A stretch of DNA of 64,000 bases from Sipunculus nudus (GCA_026874595.1 CM049313.1:45782659-45846658); one strand, 5' to 3'. Shown: positions 23,378 to 35,744, numbered from the stretch's first letter. The notes: a model not told the origin generated them from the sequence alone. A program made the numbers and translations.

Positions 23378-26056
23378 CTGAGCTATAGTCGTGGTCCTTT
23401 GTCCAATCTTCTGTCTGTCTGTCCGTTAGACTGGCACATTTTGAAACAAGTAGACCTATGAATCCAAAATTCGGCATACTGTTAGATGTCCCCAAATCTC
23501 CTACCATACCGAAAATTGGGTCAATATGACGTCATTCCTTTGAGATATTTAGAAAAAAACTCAAATTTTCATTAAAACCTATTATCAAACTAAAGGACTG
23601 CCTAATATCAAAACCACTTTTCTGTTTTTCTAAATAATTACCAGAAGTAATCTCCTATATATTTCCTATATAAATGCCAGAAATTAAGTCCGTTAAGTAT
23701 AATTTCTCTAAGTTATGGGTCCGAACATAATGGACTTTTTTTAGCGAACCTGTGAGCTTATGCAATGGTGTGGCGTTGTCTGGCGTCCGTTGACCGGCGT
23801 CCGGCGTCTGTACGTTAACCCATACTATCTTGAAAACAGCACGAGTTAGCATTACAAAATTTCATGCAAAAAATTAGTCATCTTAAAAACTCTATCGGAT
23901 TTTGCTTATTTTTTGGCTAGCTGCATTTTCTTAGATTTTATAGGGAAAAAGCTTAAAAACCTTTAAAAATCTTCTTCTCTGAAAATTTTCAGCCAGATTG
24001 TCCAATATTTTACAGAAATGATCCCTGGAACAATCTCTCTCAAGTTTGTTCGAATGGTTTAAGTTTGGTAGTTTTTGGCCGAGTTTCAAGAAGTTAAACT
24101 TGGTCATCTGTCCAAAAAAGCATACTTAAATTACAATCTCAGAAACGGCTGGAGCTATCATCACCAAATTATATGTGAATGTTTGTCACATGAGTCATAT
24201 CTGAAATTGAGGTATTGGTGGTGCCACCTGCATCAGCCTTTATTGTATGGGGGTCATCAGTGCCCTTATCATACTGAGGGCTACAAAAAACTTCTTCCCT
24301 GAAACCATATGGCCAAATTGTTTAATATTGCACAGAAATGATCTTAGGGTACTGCTTTCTGAATTTTGCTTAAATGATCTCAGTTCAGTGACTTTTGGCT
24401 GAGTTATGGGAAGCTGAATTTAGTCATATGCCATGACAGCCCATTTTAGCCCAGTGTCTACAAAGATCTTCTTCTCAAAAACTACCAGGCAGAATTCTTA
24501 TATCTCAAACATTAATTATCCTTAGATGTTGATAATTCAAGTTTGTTCAAATGGTTTTGGTTCAGTGATTTTTGGCTGGGTTATGGGAAGCTTAACTTAG
24601 CCATTTTTCTGTATTTTCCTATATGAGTTATCAACCTGCAAAACATTTTTGACTGACACAACCGAGGCTAATTTGTTTTATATTTTACAACAACTGGAGC
24701 AAGCATCATGAAATTGAATGCAAAAAATTAGCCATCTGAGAAACTCTGCATTTTCTTAGATTTTATAGAGAAAAAGCTTAAAAAAAACTGTTTAAAATCT
24801 TCTTCTCCGAAATGGTCAAGCCAAATTGTTCAATATTTCACAGAAATAATCTCTTATACCATCTCTCTCAATTTTATTCAAATGGTTAAATATGGGTGAA
24901 TTTTGGCCAAGTTACAGGGAGTTGAACTAAGTCATCTGTCCAAAAAGGCATACTAAAATGACAATCTCAGAAACAGCCTGAGCTATCATCACCAAATTTT
25001 ATGCCAGTGTTGGTCACTTGAGTCATATATGAAATTCAGGTATTGGTAGCACCACTTGCATTGACCTTTTTTTGTACTGGGGTCATTGGTCATCTGTATA
25101 TTAACCCATAATTTCTCAGGAATAGCAGGAGCTACCATCCCCAGATTTTATGCAATAATTTGTCACATATTATTTGTTGTGGGATTCAGCTTATTTTTTT
25201 GTTATCTGCATTAACTTGAATTTTATAGGAAAAGGCTGAAAAACCTCTAAAAGTCTTCTTCTTTTAAACAGTCCAGCCAAATTGTTCAATATTTTACAGA
25301 AATGATCCAAGAGGCAAGCTTTCTCAAGTTTGTTCAAATGGTTTGCATTTGATGAATATTAGCGGAGTTACACAAATTTGAACTTAGTCATTTGGCCAAG
25401 TAAGCATACTGACATAGTAATCTCAGAAATAACAGAACCTAGCATTACCAAGTATTGTGCAAATGTTGGTCACATGACTCATATGTGAAGTTGCAGATTT
25501 CGTGGTGCTACCTACATTGACCTGTTTTTTATGGGCAAAAACATCATAACTTTAGCCTCTTTCAGCTTATAATGTTTAAGATGAAACTGTCAAGTTGAAT
25601 CGTTCAATTTTTCAAAAGAATTATTCTAGGACATGGTTCTTTCAATCATATAAGAATAGATTGAGTTTGTTGATTTTTGGTTTAGTCGTGAAAAGCTTAA
25701 GTTGGTCTTATGGCCATTATTATGTTTATTTCAAACTGAGGACTGCATTAGTGTTCTTCTACAAAATTGTTTAGGTGGCCTTTGTTAAAGTTTATTGAAT
25801 GATTTTTGGCAGAATTATTGGACCTTTAACAATGAAAGGACTGCATCTTTTATTATTATAGATATTTTTTGGTAAAAAGTTTATGAATATGTCAGCTTGA
25901 AAAAAAAGCATTTTAGCCAAAGTCTTTCAGTATGTGTAAACAGATTTACCAACAGGCAAAGACTGTGTCTGTAACATTTAATAGGTTGAAAAACTGTCGA
26001 CTGTTTCAGATTTTGCAACAGATCAAGAGTCAGTCAGTGCAGCCAAGCACAAGGCA

Positions 26057-26169
26057 TTTGATCACCACATGGGTGTCATGTGAACACCTCATCGGCAGCA
26101 TGTGATCACCTCATGGGTAGCATGTGATCATCTCATGAGTATCATGTGATCACCTCATGGGTGTCATGC
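26057..26169 (+). repeat. 22-bp minisatellite (GTGATCACCTCATGGGT...)
   Basis: About five copies of a 22-bp unit around CATGTGATCACCTCATGGGT, with TGATCA and CATG palindromes. A shorter block of the same unit occurs in A5 (about 31560-31628), so it is an internal part of family A. Confidence 0.8.
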
Positions 26170-26228
26170 CCCTCAGGGCTGCATGTGGAGCCAATCTGTG
26201 AGCTTATGCAATGATGAGGCTACTATTT

Positions 26229-27755
26229 CAGGGTTTCTGCCAGGGTTGAAAAAGTGTGTCCGTTTTTACTTTGTGACTGGGAGTGAACCTAGCGTGGGGG
26301 CGAAGCCCCCACGGGGGAAGGGTGTGGGAGGGGGTTCCCCCCTCCCACGGTGTGGAAATTTTACAAAATCAAGGTTGAAAACAACGTTTCTGATGTTCTT
26401 TTTCAGCTTAGTATCACGCCCATGGAAGGCGTAAAAATATACCAGTAAAACAGTAAAATATTCGTTAGGCCTTCATGTGATGCAGCATGCACGTACAAGT
26501 CGTGTCTCCCTGACATATGTGGGCCAACAAACTGGCCTTTTACTTAACTATTCCTTGGAAAGGATTCGCCTAAACATCTGTTTTGGAAACTTGCGCAAAC
26601 CGAATTGACGAAGATAAATATAATAAATATAGGGCCTGTTCTGCCCAAGCGATGTCCACATTGTTTGTTTTTATTATATCGTGCACGCTTCCTGTGTATC
26701 CCCAAGCTATTGACCAATTCAACATACCCCTCCAGGGACTAACGGTTTCCCGCGCTCCCAGATTACCCGCGCCTGGTGCTTACCGCGTGATCTCCGCTGA
26801 CCGCACTACAGCCGGCGTTTTGTCGGCTGCTGCAACGCATTCAACGGCTGGCTGCTTTTCTCAAAGTTAAATGACAAAAAATATATATTGCTGTCGCATG
26901 CTTTTACTTAAAATTCGTGCAATATCCTTGAAATTTAGTGTGTTAGGCCTACTTGTTATAGGCCCAACATTTGATTCTGCGAAATCCCTGATTGCGATCG
27001 TGTCCGAGACGGCCCAATCATTGACCAGCATAACCTGTTTCTGCACGTGTGACATTCAGTTGAATTATTCAGAACTTCCTCGGACGCTATTGGCTGCATT
27101 TGCCACAAGTTTTTATTTCAATAGGGAAATCCCTCATGAATATTCGCACATAGAACAGCGCATTCACTACGCTCCGGCCTTTTGAAATTTGTTCAGTAAA
27201 GTCAAGACAAAAGCCCTTTGCATTGTGACCTCGCTGCAAGGCTCGCGGTATGTTAATATGTCAAAGCAGCGATGTCCACAGCGACTGCATGATGAAGATG
27301 ATTCACCTTCTTCAAATTTTGAAAAATATATCATCACAACCAAATAAAACACAAATTTAATTTCCATTATCGATAGGTTTATCATTTTTACTGACTACAG
27401 AGACTGAATGTACGGTTGTCGAACGATTAATTATAATATCACACCTTTGGCCGGTAGCGCATGTTCAGGGCCGACATCGTACGTCCGACATCGTACGTCC
27501 ACAACCTATGGTTACACAACTGATTACCTTCTCCAGAAAATTAAATGGCGAGACAGCACAAAAACTATTTGCGCAGATGTTGTACATGTATAAGGAATCT
27601 GATACATAGTTTGAAGATGATGAAGACAGCACGACACTCGTGCTTGAGTTATTATTAAGCTCTCTCAGCCTCTTTGGCTGGGGGGAATTTTTAATGACCC
27701 TCGCGGGGGAAAGAGTCCGTTTACCGGCCTAAATTTTAGGGTCGCGGAAACCCTG
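26229..27755. mobile_element. hAT-like insertion with CAGGGTTTC termini
   Basis: A 1527-bp insertion into A4 has imperfect inverted ends (CAGGGTTTCTGC at left; the right end reads CAGGGTTTCCGC on the complement). The uninserted sequence is seen in A5 at about 31679-31695, so the junctions are firm. The flanking direct repeat is TATTT (26224-26228, 27756-27760) if the ends are CAGGG; TATTTCAG is repeated if the CAG is counted as target. Left-end GC-rich inverted words (GGGGGCGAAGCCCCC and GGGGGTTCCCCCC) are near 26297-26345. Base composition is richer in GC and CpG than the host element. No transposase was recognised. Confidence 0.68.
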
Positions 27756-27873
27756 TATTTCAGATTTGGCAACAAGCCAAAGGTCAGTCTGGATCTATTT
27801 ATAGCTTTGGCAGACTGCCAACTGTATCAGATTAGGTAACCCAGGCAAGAGTTCACTCAGTGTAGCCAGGTAT

Positions 27874-27999
27874 AGGTCAGGAGTTCACTCATTGCAGTAG
27901 CTGCATTCTATTTATAGCATTGGCAGACTGCCTACTGTGTCAGATTATGCAGTAGGTCAAGAGTTCACTCAGTGCAGCCAGGTACAGGTCAAAAGTTCG
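27874..27999 (+). promoter_or_regulatory. DR2 half-site cluster in A4
   Basis: AGGTCAGGAGTTCA at 27874-27887, AGGTCAAGAGTTCA at 27954-27967 and AGGTCAAAAGTTCG at 27986-27999. The first equals the AGGTCA-N2-AGTTCA form described as a retinoic-acid-receptor site in primate Alu repeats. Binding is inferred from the motif only. Confidence 0.42.
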
Positions 28000-28817
28000 C
28001 TCAGTCTAGCCAGGTGCAGGTTATGAGTTCACTCACTGCAGTAGCCTGAGCTAGCAATTTGTCACAGTTCACTTGGGGCAACTACCTTTCTCACCTAAGC
28101 CTGGTCAGCCCCATGCATCAGACTCAAGGTAAGTTTGATGTAGTGGCCTGATATTTTGGCCTGTCTATGTGTCTTTGATGGCTTTCTCGTTCACAAGACA
28201 GGTGTCGCCACCTACAATGACTTGCACAATGTATGTGCCTCCTTATTTCAACAGAGGAATTTGATATAATCAGCTTGAAATTGGGCATAGTTATACATAT
28301 CAAATAGCTTTGTCATATACAAGACTGGTGGTGCCACCTACAATAATTTTTGCACAGTGTGTGTCCCTGCTTATTTCTCAGGAGGGGTTTGATATATCAG
28401 TCTGAAATTAGGCATATGTATATATCTCTAATAGCTTTGTTGTAAACAAGACTTGTGGTGCCAACTACAATCATTTTTGTGTTGTGTGCACCCATGCCAG
28501 AATTTCAGCAGTGATGTTTGTGTAATTGTTTCTTATTCAAAATGTTTTAGACTTGCATTGTTCATACACATGAAAAGTAATGGGCCAGTATTGAAGCATT
28601 ATACCTAATGTATTTCCCAATGCACAGGTTCGCATTAGGCCTGTAGGCCTTGTTTAAAAAATCAGGAAAAATATTTACTCACTTAACATGAAAAATATTG
28701 AAACTAGAAACTATATTCCCAAGTATATAACTTTGTTTAATTAAGATTCAATTGTTTACCCAAAATTAGATCTGAATTTTGTACATTTTTAAGTTATTAG
28801 CATAAAAACAAAATAAG

Positions 28818-29595
28818 TGTTATGGAGTAGGAAAGTGCATATTTGTGACTTAACACATATTTCAAGGAATATTTCACATTTCATATTTCACAAATACAAG
28901 CTTAGTTTCAGGCATGTCAGACTTAACAATGAATGACTTCTCATAATTGATGACAAAGACAACCAGCCATCCGGTCTCACTCATATAGGCTTCTCTCCCA
29001 ATTTAATCAGAGAACAGTACACCAAACCATTAAGGTTTATTATAAGTCTGTGTAAACAGAAATAGTGTCACAGAATGACTCATGTGTTTAGTCTTTATGA
29101 GGGAATGGTAGAACACAATTAAAACATGTTATTTTATGAGACTCCGCATGTGTATATAAGCATTATCCTCCAAATAGGACTTGTAGGTCAGTCTATAACT
29201 TAATTTATGTCAGGTCAGACTTGGGATTTTCCAGAATACTTTCATCCAGTAAAATCTGGCAAAACTTATAAAGTCAACTTATAACTCTGATGTAATTGTG
29301 ACCTACTTTGGGTCATCCAATAAGGTTTAGCTTTTATGACGAAATGCAGAAATATGGATATGTACTTCTCATGTGTCACGTGAAAGCTCTGTAACAAAAC
29401 TATCTTTAGTGCGCACTGAGAGTCAGTGAGTCCGGGAGGCTGGGCGGCTCTCTCGGAGAGAGAGACTGTCCCAGACCGCTTGCTATTGAATAAAGGCTTC
29501 TGTCATCAAACTGGTCTTGGAATATTGTCAGCCACCAACATCAGCAACTGCTTGTGATACAGTGTGGGGACATCCCCAACCCCACCATTGTATCA
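28818..29595 (+). mobile_element. Solo LTR of a retrotransposon
   Basis: The 778-bp insert begins TGTTATGGAGTAGG and ends TGTATCA, i.e. TG...CA termini, with TAAG on both sides (28814-28817, 29596-29599). A TATATAAG TATA-like word is near 29153 and an AATAAA polyadenylation-type signal near 29487. Flanking B1 sequence is interrupted exactly here relative to other B copies. No internal gag/pol region is present, so it looks like the product of LTR-LTR recombination. The superfamily (Gypsy or BEL) is not resolved. Confidence 0.6.
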
Positions 29596-30514
29596 TAAGT
29601 ACCTTAATTTTAGCCCACCTTTGACCATGGCACATTTTTTTCCTGTAAGTACTATTGATTTAATTTTATGCAGCATGTAAACATAAGTATTTTATTTGTT
29701 TGAATTTGAAATTTGAAAATTAAAGCTTGACAATTTGGCAAGTTATTGATTTTTTTCTTGAGGCTCTATTGTAGTCAGTTGCTTTGTCCAGATGCAGGTT
29801 CCAACTCCAGGTCACTGGAAGTCAGCTTTGCAAGGGTTTCTGATTTGTTACAGTCACTGGGGAAGATCCCCTGCTGTGACAGGTGTACAGTTATTCTCAT
29901 ATCAACACCCCAATCCTCCCCCTCCCCCCCTGCAAACCCAACCCACCAAGTATAAATAAAGACACAATTTAAAATTGTGAAATTTGAATCAAGTATTATA
30001 TTGAGATATTTATTGTTTTGCAATTTTTTTGTGGTCAAAAATAAATAAACATTTGTATGCATGATGTAGTGTTGTCTGGCAAGATTGAGACTTATGATGA
30101 TGCAATTTAGAATTATGAATCAACGTTTATATTCAGACATATATGTCATATTGGAAATGTAAAGAAATACTTGTAATGAAAAATTGATGTGATTAAAAAA
30201 TGAGGATCTAATCAAACATTTGTTAAATATTTCCCTGCCTGAGCAGAATTGGAGATCATGCTTAATTTGTTTGCCTTGTATGTGTATGCAGAAGTGTTGT
30301 TAATCCCACCATCACCCCCCCCCCCCCCTGCTGCCATTGATTCCTGTGCACTGGGATATTAGTTTTAATACAAATGTGTAACATTTATTTAATTAAAAAA
30401 ATAATAGGATTAGAAAAAAATTAAGATCTTATTGAAACATTTTCTTGCCTTAGGAGGATGGAACATTAAATGATCAGCTCTGTCCATCATCTCTTTGTTA
30501 TCATTATAATATAT

Positions 30515-32340
30515 CGCACAGAAATGATCCTAGGGTAGTGCTTTCTGAAATTTGTTCAAATGGTCTCAGTTCAGTGACTTTTGGCTGAGTTATTGGAAGC
30601 TGAATTTAGTCATATGCCATAACAGCCCATGTTAGCTAAGTGGCTACAAAAATCATCTTCTCAAAAACCACTGGGCCAAATTCTTAAATCTCACACAATA
30701 ATTATCCTTAGAAGTTGATAATTCAAGTTTATTCAAATGGTTTGGGTTCAGTGATTTTTGGCTGAGTTATGGGAAGCTGAACTTTGCCATTTTGCTGTAT
30801 TTTCCCATGTGAGTTATAAACCTACAAAATGTTTTTCCACTGATGATACTGAGGCCAGTTTGTTTAATATTTTGCAAGAATAATTCCCTGAATTATTCTA
30901 ATAATAATTGTCTTTTATGGTTCCAAAAAATGAATTTTGCTGAATTAAAAAGATTGAATTGAGTCATTTTACCATATATGTTAGCTGTGTGAAGCAGATA
31001 CATCTAGCCTAGCACCAGTTTATCAGCATCCATAACATCATGCCTCTAGACATTTAGATTTCAGAATATCTATTGAAAATATTGACAAGGATGTTTTTTA
31101 AAAGCTTTAAAAAATGTAGATTTATGATATTACATATCATCTGTACACTAACTCATAATTTCTCAGGAATAGCAGGAGCTACCATCCCCAAATTTTATGC
31201 AATTATCAGTCACATATCAAATGTTGATGGATTCAGCTTATCTTTGCTATCTGCATTTACTTATATTTTACAGGGAAAAAGCTGAAAAAAAAAACTTTAA
31301 AAGTCTTCATCTTGTAAACAGTTCAGCCAAATTGTTCAATATATTACAGAAATGATCCCTGAGGTGAGCCTTCTCAAGTTTGTTCAAATGGTTTGTGTTG
31401 GATAAATTTTAGCAGAGTTACAAAACAGGCCACGATTGTGTATGTTTCTTGAATAGGTTGAGAAACTGCCAACTGTTTCAGATTTGGCAACAGATCAAGA
31501 GTTCATTCAGTGCAGCCAAATATAGGTCAACAGTTCAATCAGTGCAGCCAAGCACAAGGCATGTGATCACCTCATGGGCAGCATGTGATCAACTCATGAG
31601 TATCATGTGATCACCTCATGGGTGTCATGCCCCTCAGGGCTGCATATGGAGCCAATCTGTGAGCTTATGCAATTGTGTGGCTACTATTTCAGATTTGGCA
31701 ATAGGCAAAAGGTCAGCCTGGATTTATTTATAGCTTTGGCAGACTGCCAACTGTGTCAGATTATGCAACAGGTCAAGAGTTCACTCAGTGCAGCCAGGTA
31801 CAGGTCAAAAGTTCACTCAGTCTAGCCAGGTGCAGGTCAAGAGTTCAGTAATTTGAGCCTGAGCCAGTAATTAGTCACAGTACACTCGGGGCAACAGCCT
31901 TTCTCACCTAAGCCTGGTCAGCCCAATGCATCAGACTCAAGGTAAGTTTGATGTATTGGCCTGATAACCTGACCTGTTTATGTGTCTTTAATGGCTTTCT
32001 CGTTCACAAGACAGGTGTCTCCATCTACAATGACTTATGCAAAGTTTATGTGCCTGCTTAATTCTACAGAGGAATTTGATATATCAGCCTGAAATTGGGC
32101 ATATTTATACATGTCAAATAGCTTTGTCGTATACAAGACTGGTGGTGCCACCTACAATAATTTTTGTGTTGTGTGCACCCATGCGAGAATTTCAGCAGTG
32201 ATGATTGTGTATTGTTTCTTGTTCAAAATGTTTAGTACTTGCATTGTTCATATATATGAAAAGTAGTGGTTCAGCATTGAAGCTTTATACCTGGTGTATA
32301 TCCATATGCACAGGTTCACATTAGGCCTGTAGGCCTTGTT
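30515..32340 (+). mobile_element. Family A element A5, 5' truncated
   Basis: It starts mid-body (CGCACAGAAATGATCCTAGG, matching A4 near 24331) and ends with the full A 3' terminus (CACAGGTTCACATTAGGCC hairpin, TTGTT at 32340). It contains the 22-bp unit block and DR2 motifs at 31524-31537, 31770-31783, 31802-31815 and 31834-31847. It retains the empty site of the 26229-27755 insertion. It sits within the 3' third of B1. Confidence 0.65.
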
Positions 32341-32699
32341 AAGTATTAAGTTATTTTGAATGAACTCTTTTATCCTGTAAGCATTGTTGAATTAAGTGAA
32401 AATCCTTTGTATATACACTATAATAATACAGATATATTGTAACTTCCACCATTCCACCCTCCCCCCCCCCCCCCAACACCAACACCAAGTCCTTTCATCT
32501 GTGGACTGTGGACATTAGTTGTGTTTCAACTGTGTACATTTCATAAAATAAAAAAAAATAAATATATTTAATAATATATATTATAAAAAATGGCCTATAT
32601 TACCTCTTCCTCCTACACTTTATCTCCATTTGATATTATTTTAGATTTTTACTTCAAGGTCAACTTCAGCTGAGCACAGTGACCCATGGATCCCTTGTT

Positions 32700-34898
32700 G
32701 TTCATATTTTTCCATACATTTTCTATTTATACATACCAAAACTTAGGTCAGTATTAAGTATTGTTTGGAAGTGATTGGCCCAAATATAAGGCCATTTTTT
32801 TTTTAAATGAGGAAATATATTTACTCACTCAACATGAGAATAGCTGAAGCTGGAGACTTTTTTTCAGGGATATAACTTTATTAAATCAAGATTCAATTGT
32901 TTTCCACTTAATTAGATCCGAATTTTGCAATTTTTTAAAGTTTTTAGCATGAAAAAAAATCAATACCTTAAATTTGTCCAACTTTGCATATGGCACATTT
33001 TTTCCCTGTAAGTACTGTTGATTTAATTTTCACAGCATATATACATAAGGATTTGATCTTTTAAAACCTAAAATTTTAAAGGTATTGATTGAAAAGAGAA
33101 GCTTTTATTCAAGTTTTCATAAACCATGTCAAGTTTTGTTTACATCAAGCCCACCTAGTGTTACAGCGTTCACTTGTGTTATGTAACCTCTCTAGGCAGC
33201 TTGCCTCGGCTCAGCTAGGCCACTACTAGCATGCTTCCCCTCTGTCCTGCACTTAGAATTCTTGTATTTTAACTTTTCTTTTCAATTTTTGTTGTTACTA
33301 ATTTATAAAACTTGTTCATGAAAAAAAATGAATCTGATAAAAACTATTAATGGAAAAAGTGGATATGCTAAAAAAATTGGCTTTAATATAAACTTAAATG
33401 CATTATTCCCTTGAAAGTGAAATAAAGGTTTTAGTCCATTCGGTCCACTTGTCTGTCCATCTGTAAATTTTTCATATGCATCACAGTATCTCAAAACTTT
33501 TACTTTTTTTCTTCATGACTGTCTTGTCAGAGTATTAGTTTTGCAATCATATATTTATAACTTTACTATAACTAAGCAGGAGGGCCCCTTTCCTCTTAGC
33601 TTCTCATATGCTTAAATATATATGAAAAACATTACAATAGAATATTTTGCATATATTGCACTAGCGGATAGACCCGGTATACTGGGCTTATTACCGGGGT
33701 TGGGGAGATTTATTAACTGAGATATGAAATGTTGGCTCATTTTTTTTATTCTAAAAGTTAACAGAAAATATAGGTTTTCAGTGGGAAACTGTTTCCATAA
33801 GATATGTATAAACATTTTGGCATGACTGCAGAATAACTCACGCACCTCTCTGAGGAACAACACTTCTGTGAACAGAAAACGTTTCTATGTACAGCTGCTT
33901 GTATCTTAATTTTGCCAATTACTTTTAAATTACATGAATCCTTAACATCATACCGTCCGTCCGTATAAACTCATAATCTGGTGGAGACAGTGCGTGAGTG
34001 ATCCTGCAGTCCCTCCAATATTTTTAACATTCATTCTGTGGTTCTGTCCTCGTGGCAAGAAATTTATACCCCGGTATGTTTACCTTGATGACCTGGCCAG
34101 TGATGGTGTTGACATTGCGAACCGGAATGAGACGCGGGGGCATTCAGGTTTTCGATGATATTTGACTGGATTCTATCGGTGGACGTATAAAGATTAGGTT
34201 GATGTGAGGAACACATGAAAGATTTATTAAATGTACGTTGCAAGGAAACTGTTCCTGAAGAAAGAAACAGAAATATGCATACCTCGTAAGAAGCAGGAGC
34301 GGACCTAACGGAATTCCATGCAGAGGGTCCGTATTCATTTTCAACCGCCGCAATGTTTTTTTTCATCGTATCAGACAAATTTTGAGGCTTGAAACCCCAG
34401 ACACCACTCCACCCCACCCCACCCCACGCATGTTCCTGAAATTGGGACCTTGAATTAGGTTTTGTCATTAATCCTCCTGGGTTGAACTCTCCATTTCATA
34501 AGCGAGAAACATGTGTTTTTCTCTTTTACTGACCACGCACGTGGGTCAAATCCCTAATTGAAAGCAAGCGTTATTCATATGAACAATAGTCCTTAGTGTT
34601 AGAGGTTAAGTGACCACGATGCACGCATTCCGGTGATTGCCGAAGACAGTTCGGCTGTGCTCGGTAAAAAAACGGAAAAATCACTCAAAATTATATGTAT
34701 ATTAAAAATTATTTATTTTCATATCGCCTATGTCACTGCGGGGATAATAACCTTTAAAATGATGTATGGCACAATATTGTACACAGCGCGGTTTTAGAGA
34801 ACATTGCGCACAAATGTGAACTGAATTCCTTTTATAAGTATTAGATTTGCAAAAATTTCAAACTTCAGCTGAGCACCGTTACCCATGGGTCCCTTGTT
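32700..34898 (+). mobile_element. Family B element B2 with foreign GC-rich interior
   Basis: It begins, directly after the B1 3' end, with mid-body B sequence (TTCATATTTTTCCATACATT, as at 47942) and ends with a complete B 3' terminus (ACTTCAGCTGAGCACC, ACCCATGGGT, CCCTTGTT). Between about 33420 and 34840 the sequence does not match other B copies and is CpG-richer from about 33900 to 34830. That stretch includes candidate minus-strand 5' exons. Helitron-type elements are known to capture host gene pieces; that reading is inferred here. Confidence 0.5.
34084..34366 (-). CDS. Candidate 5' exons of an unidentified gene or captured fragment
   Basis: Two short minus-strand pieces look exonic. The first starts with ATG at 34366 and is open for 28 codons (MKKNIAAVENEYGPSAWNSV...) to GAG followed by GTATGC, a good donor, with the exon ending at 34283. 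The second ends at 34084 with ATCAAG followed by GTAAAC, another good donor; its frame is ambiguous, since all three are open nearby. One option starts at its own ATG (34143), with an in-frame stop just upstream: MPPRLIPVRNVNTITGQVIK. The region to the right (34370-34830) is CpG-rich, as expected for a promoter. No protein family is recognised. It lies inside a B element, so it may be a captured gene fragment rather than a working gene. Confidence 0.28.
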
Positions 34899-35263
34899 AA
34901 CAAGTAAAAATGTAATTTTAGACTCTTCTAGCTTGTACACTGTTTAATGATGAAAATGTTTGGCTGATTGGTTTAAACTTTACAAAATATATTCTGTTGT
35001 AGGGTTCTTCCAGTTTTATAAGAATAGATTGGGTAAATGCAGCTTTAAAAAACCAGTGTAGCCAATTAAAAAAGGCTATCTGTGTTTTAAAACAGATTTG
35101 ACAACATACCAAGTCAAGAGGTCGCTTAGTTCAACCAGGTGAGGTCCAGACATCACCATTAGAACTGACCTGGCTCTGTCAAGTGTCTAGATGATATGTC
35201 AAGAGATTAGAATTAGTGGAACTATATTCTTCAACTGTCTGAAAAAACTTGGTTTGCCTTTTT
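34899..35263 (+). mobile_element. Family A fragment A6
   Basis: It matches the A2 interior from about 13290 to 13700 (ATGTAATTTTAGACTCTTCT, then the AAGTCAAGAGGTCRCT phrase), with neither terminus. It abuts the B2 3' end on the left and the A7 5' end on the right. The GTCTAGAC cluster is reduced here. Confidence 0.6.
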
Positions 35264-35738
35264 AGCAAATCTGTGAGCTTATGCAATGGTGTGGTGTCAT
35301 CCTTCGTGCATCATAGCTATCTCAAAAAAAGCAGGAGCTAGCATCACCAATTTTTTAGCAAAGAATTAGTCACCTAAAATTCTATCAAATTTTGCTTATT
35401 CTTGGGTAACTGCATTTACATAGATTTTATGGGGGAAAAGCTAAAAAAAACAATTTAAAATGTTCTTCCTTGAAACCATGCTGCAAAATTGTCCCTTCAT
35501 CTGTTCCAATAATCCTCCCTTGCAAAAAGAACAGATAAAAAATTATACTGACTGATATATCCTAGTTTTAAAAATGCCTACTCTGAAACCAGCAGGTCTG
35601 AAATATTTATTTTGGTTAAATCATAATGACAAAGGTAGATTTGCAGGACATAAGAGTATCAACATTAAATTTTAAAAATAAATGTCCATTTATACTCCCA
35701 AACTTTGCACAGGTTCACATTAGGCCTGTAGGCCTTGT
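35264..35738 (+). mobile_element. Short family A element A7
   Basis: It has both termini (AGCAAATCTGTGAGCTTATG and CACAGGTTCACATTAGGCC with hairpin and TTGT) in only about 475 bp. It looks like an internally deleted family A copy: a 5' A unit joined to the C-type/A-type 3' tail (TTGCAGGACATAAGAG region). The 31-bp minisatellite begins immediately after it. Confidence 0.65.
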
Positions 35739-35744
35739 GAAATA

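Larger units (their letters stand above)
23743..28654 (+). mobile_element. Family A element A4, full-length, inserted in B1
   Basis: Both termini are intact: AGCGAACCTGTGAGCTTATG at 23743, and GCACAGGTTCGC, AGGCCTGTAGGCCT, TGTT ending at 28654. The flanking B sequence is continuous once A4 is removed (ACTTTTTT before, TAAAAAATCAGG after), showing insertion between T residues without an obvious longer target duplication. The body has divergent tandem A units, a 22-bp minisatellite, a nested hAT-like insertion and a distal DR2 cluster. No Rep/helicase coding sequence is present, so it is non-autonomous. Confidence 0.78.
23378..32699 (+). mobile_element. Family B element B1, 5' truncated and interrupted
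   Basis: It starts within the 5' hairpin (CTGAGCTATAGTCGTGGTCC); the first about 20 bases are missing. It runs to 23742, is split by A4, resumes at 28655 with AAAAAATCAGGAAAAAT, carries a solo LTR (28818-29595), is split again by A5, and finishes at 32666-32699 with CTTCAGCTGAGCACAGTGAC and CCCTTGTT. The resumed segments match uninterrupted B copies (for example 37480-37990), which supports this reconstruction. Poly-C runs sit in the 3' third (near 30315 and 32460), as in other B copies. Confidence 0.65.

Noticed and set aside
23378-34898. A single large autonomous Helitron
   Set aside because: Despite the length, the stretch contains no Rep (HUH) or helicase motifs in any frame I examined; it resolves into nested non-autonomous A and B copies.
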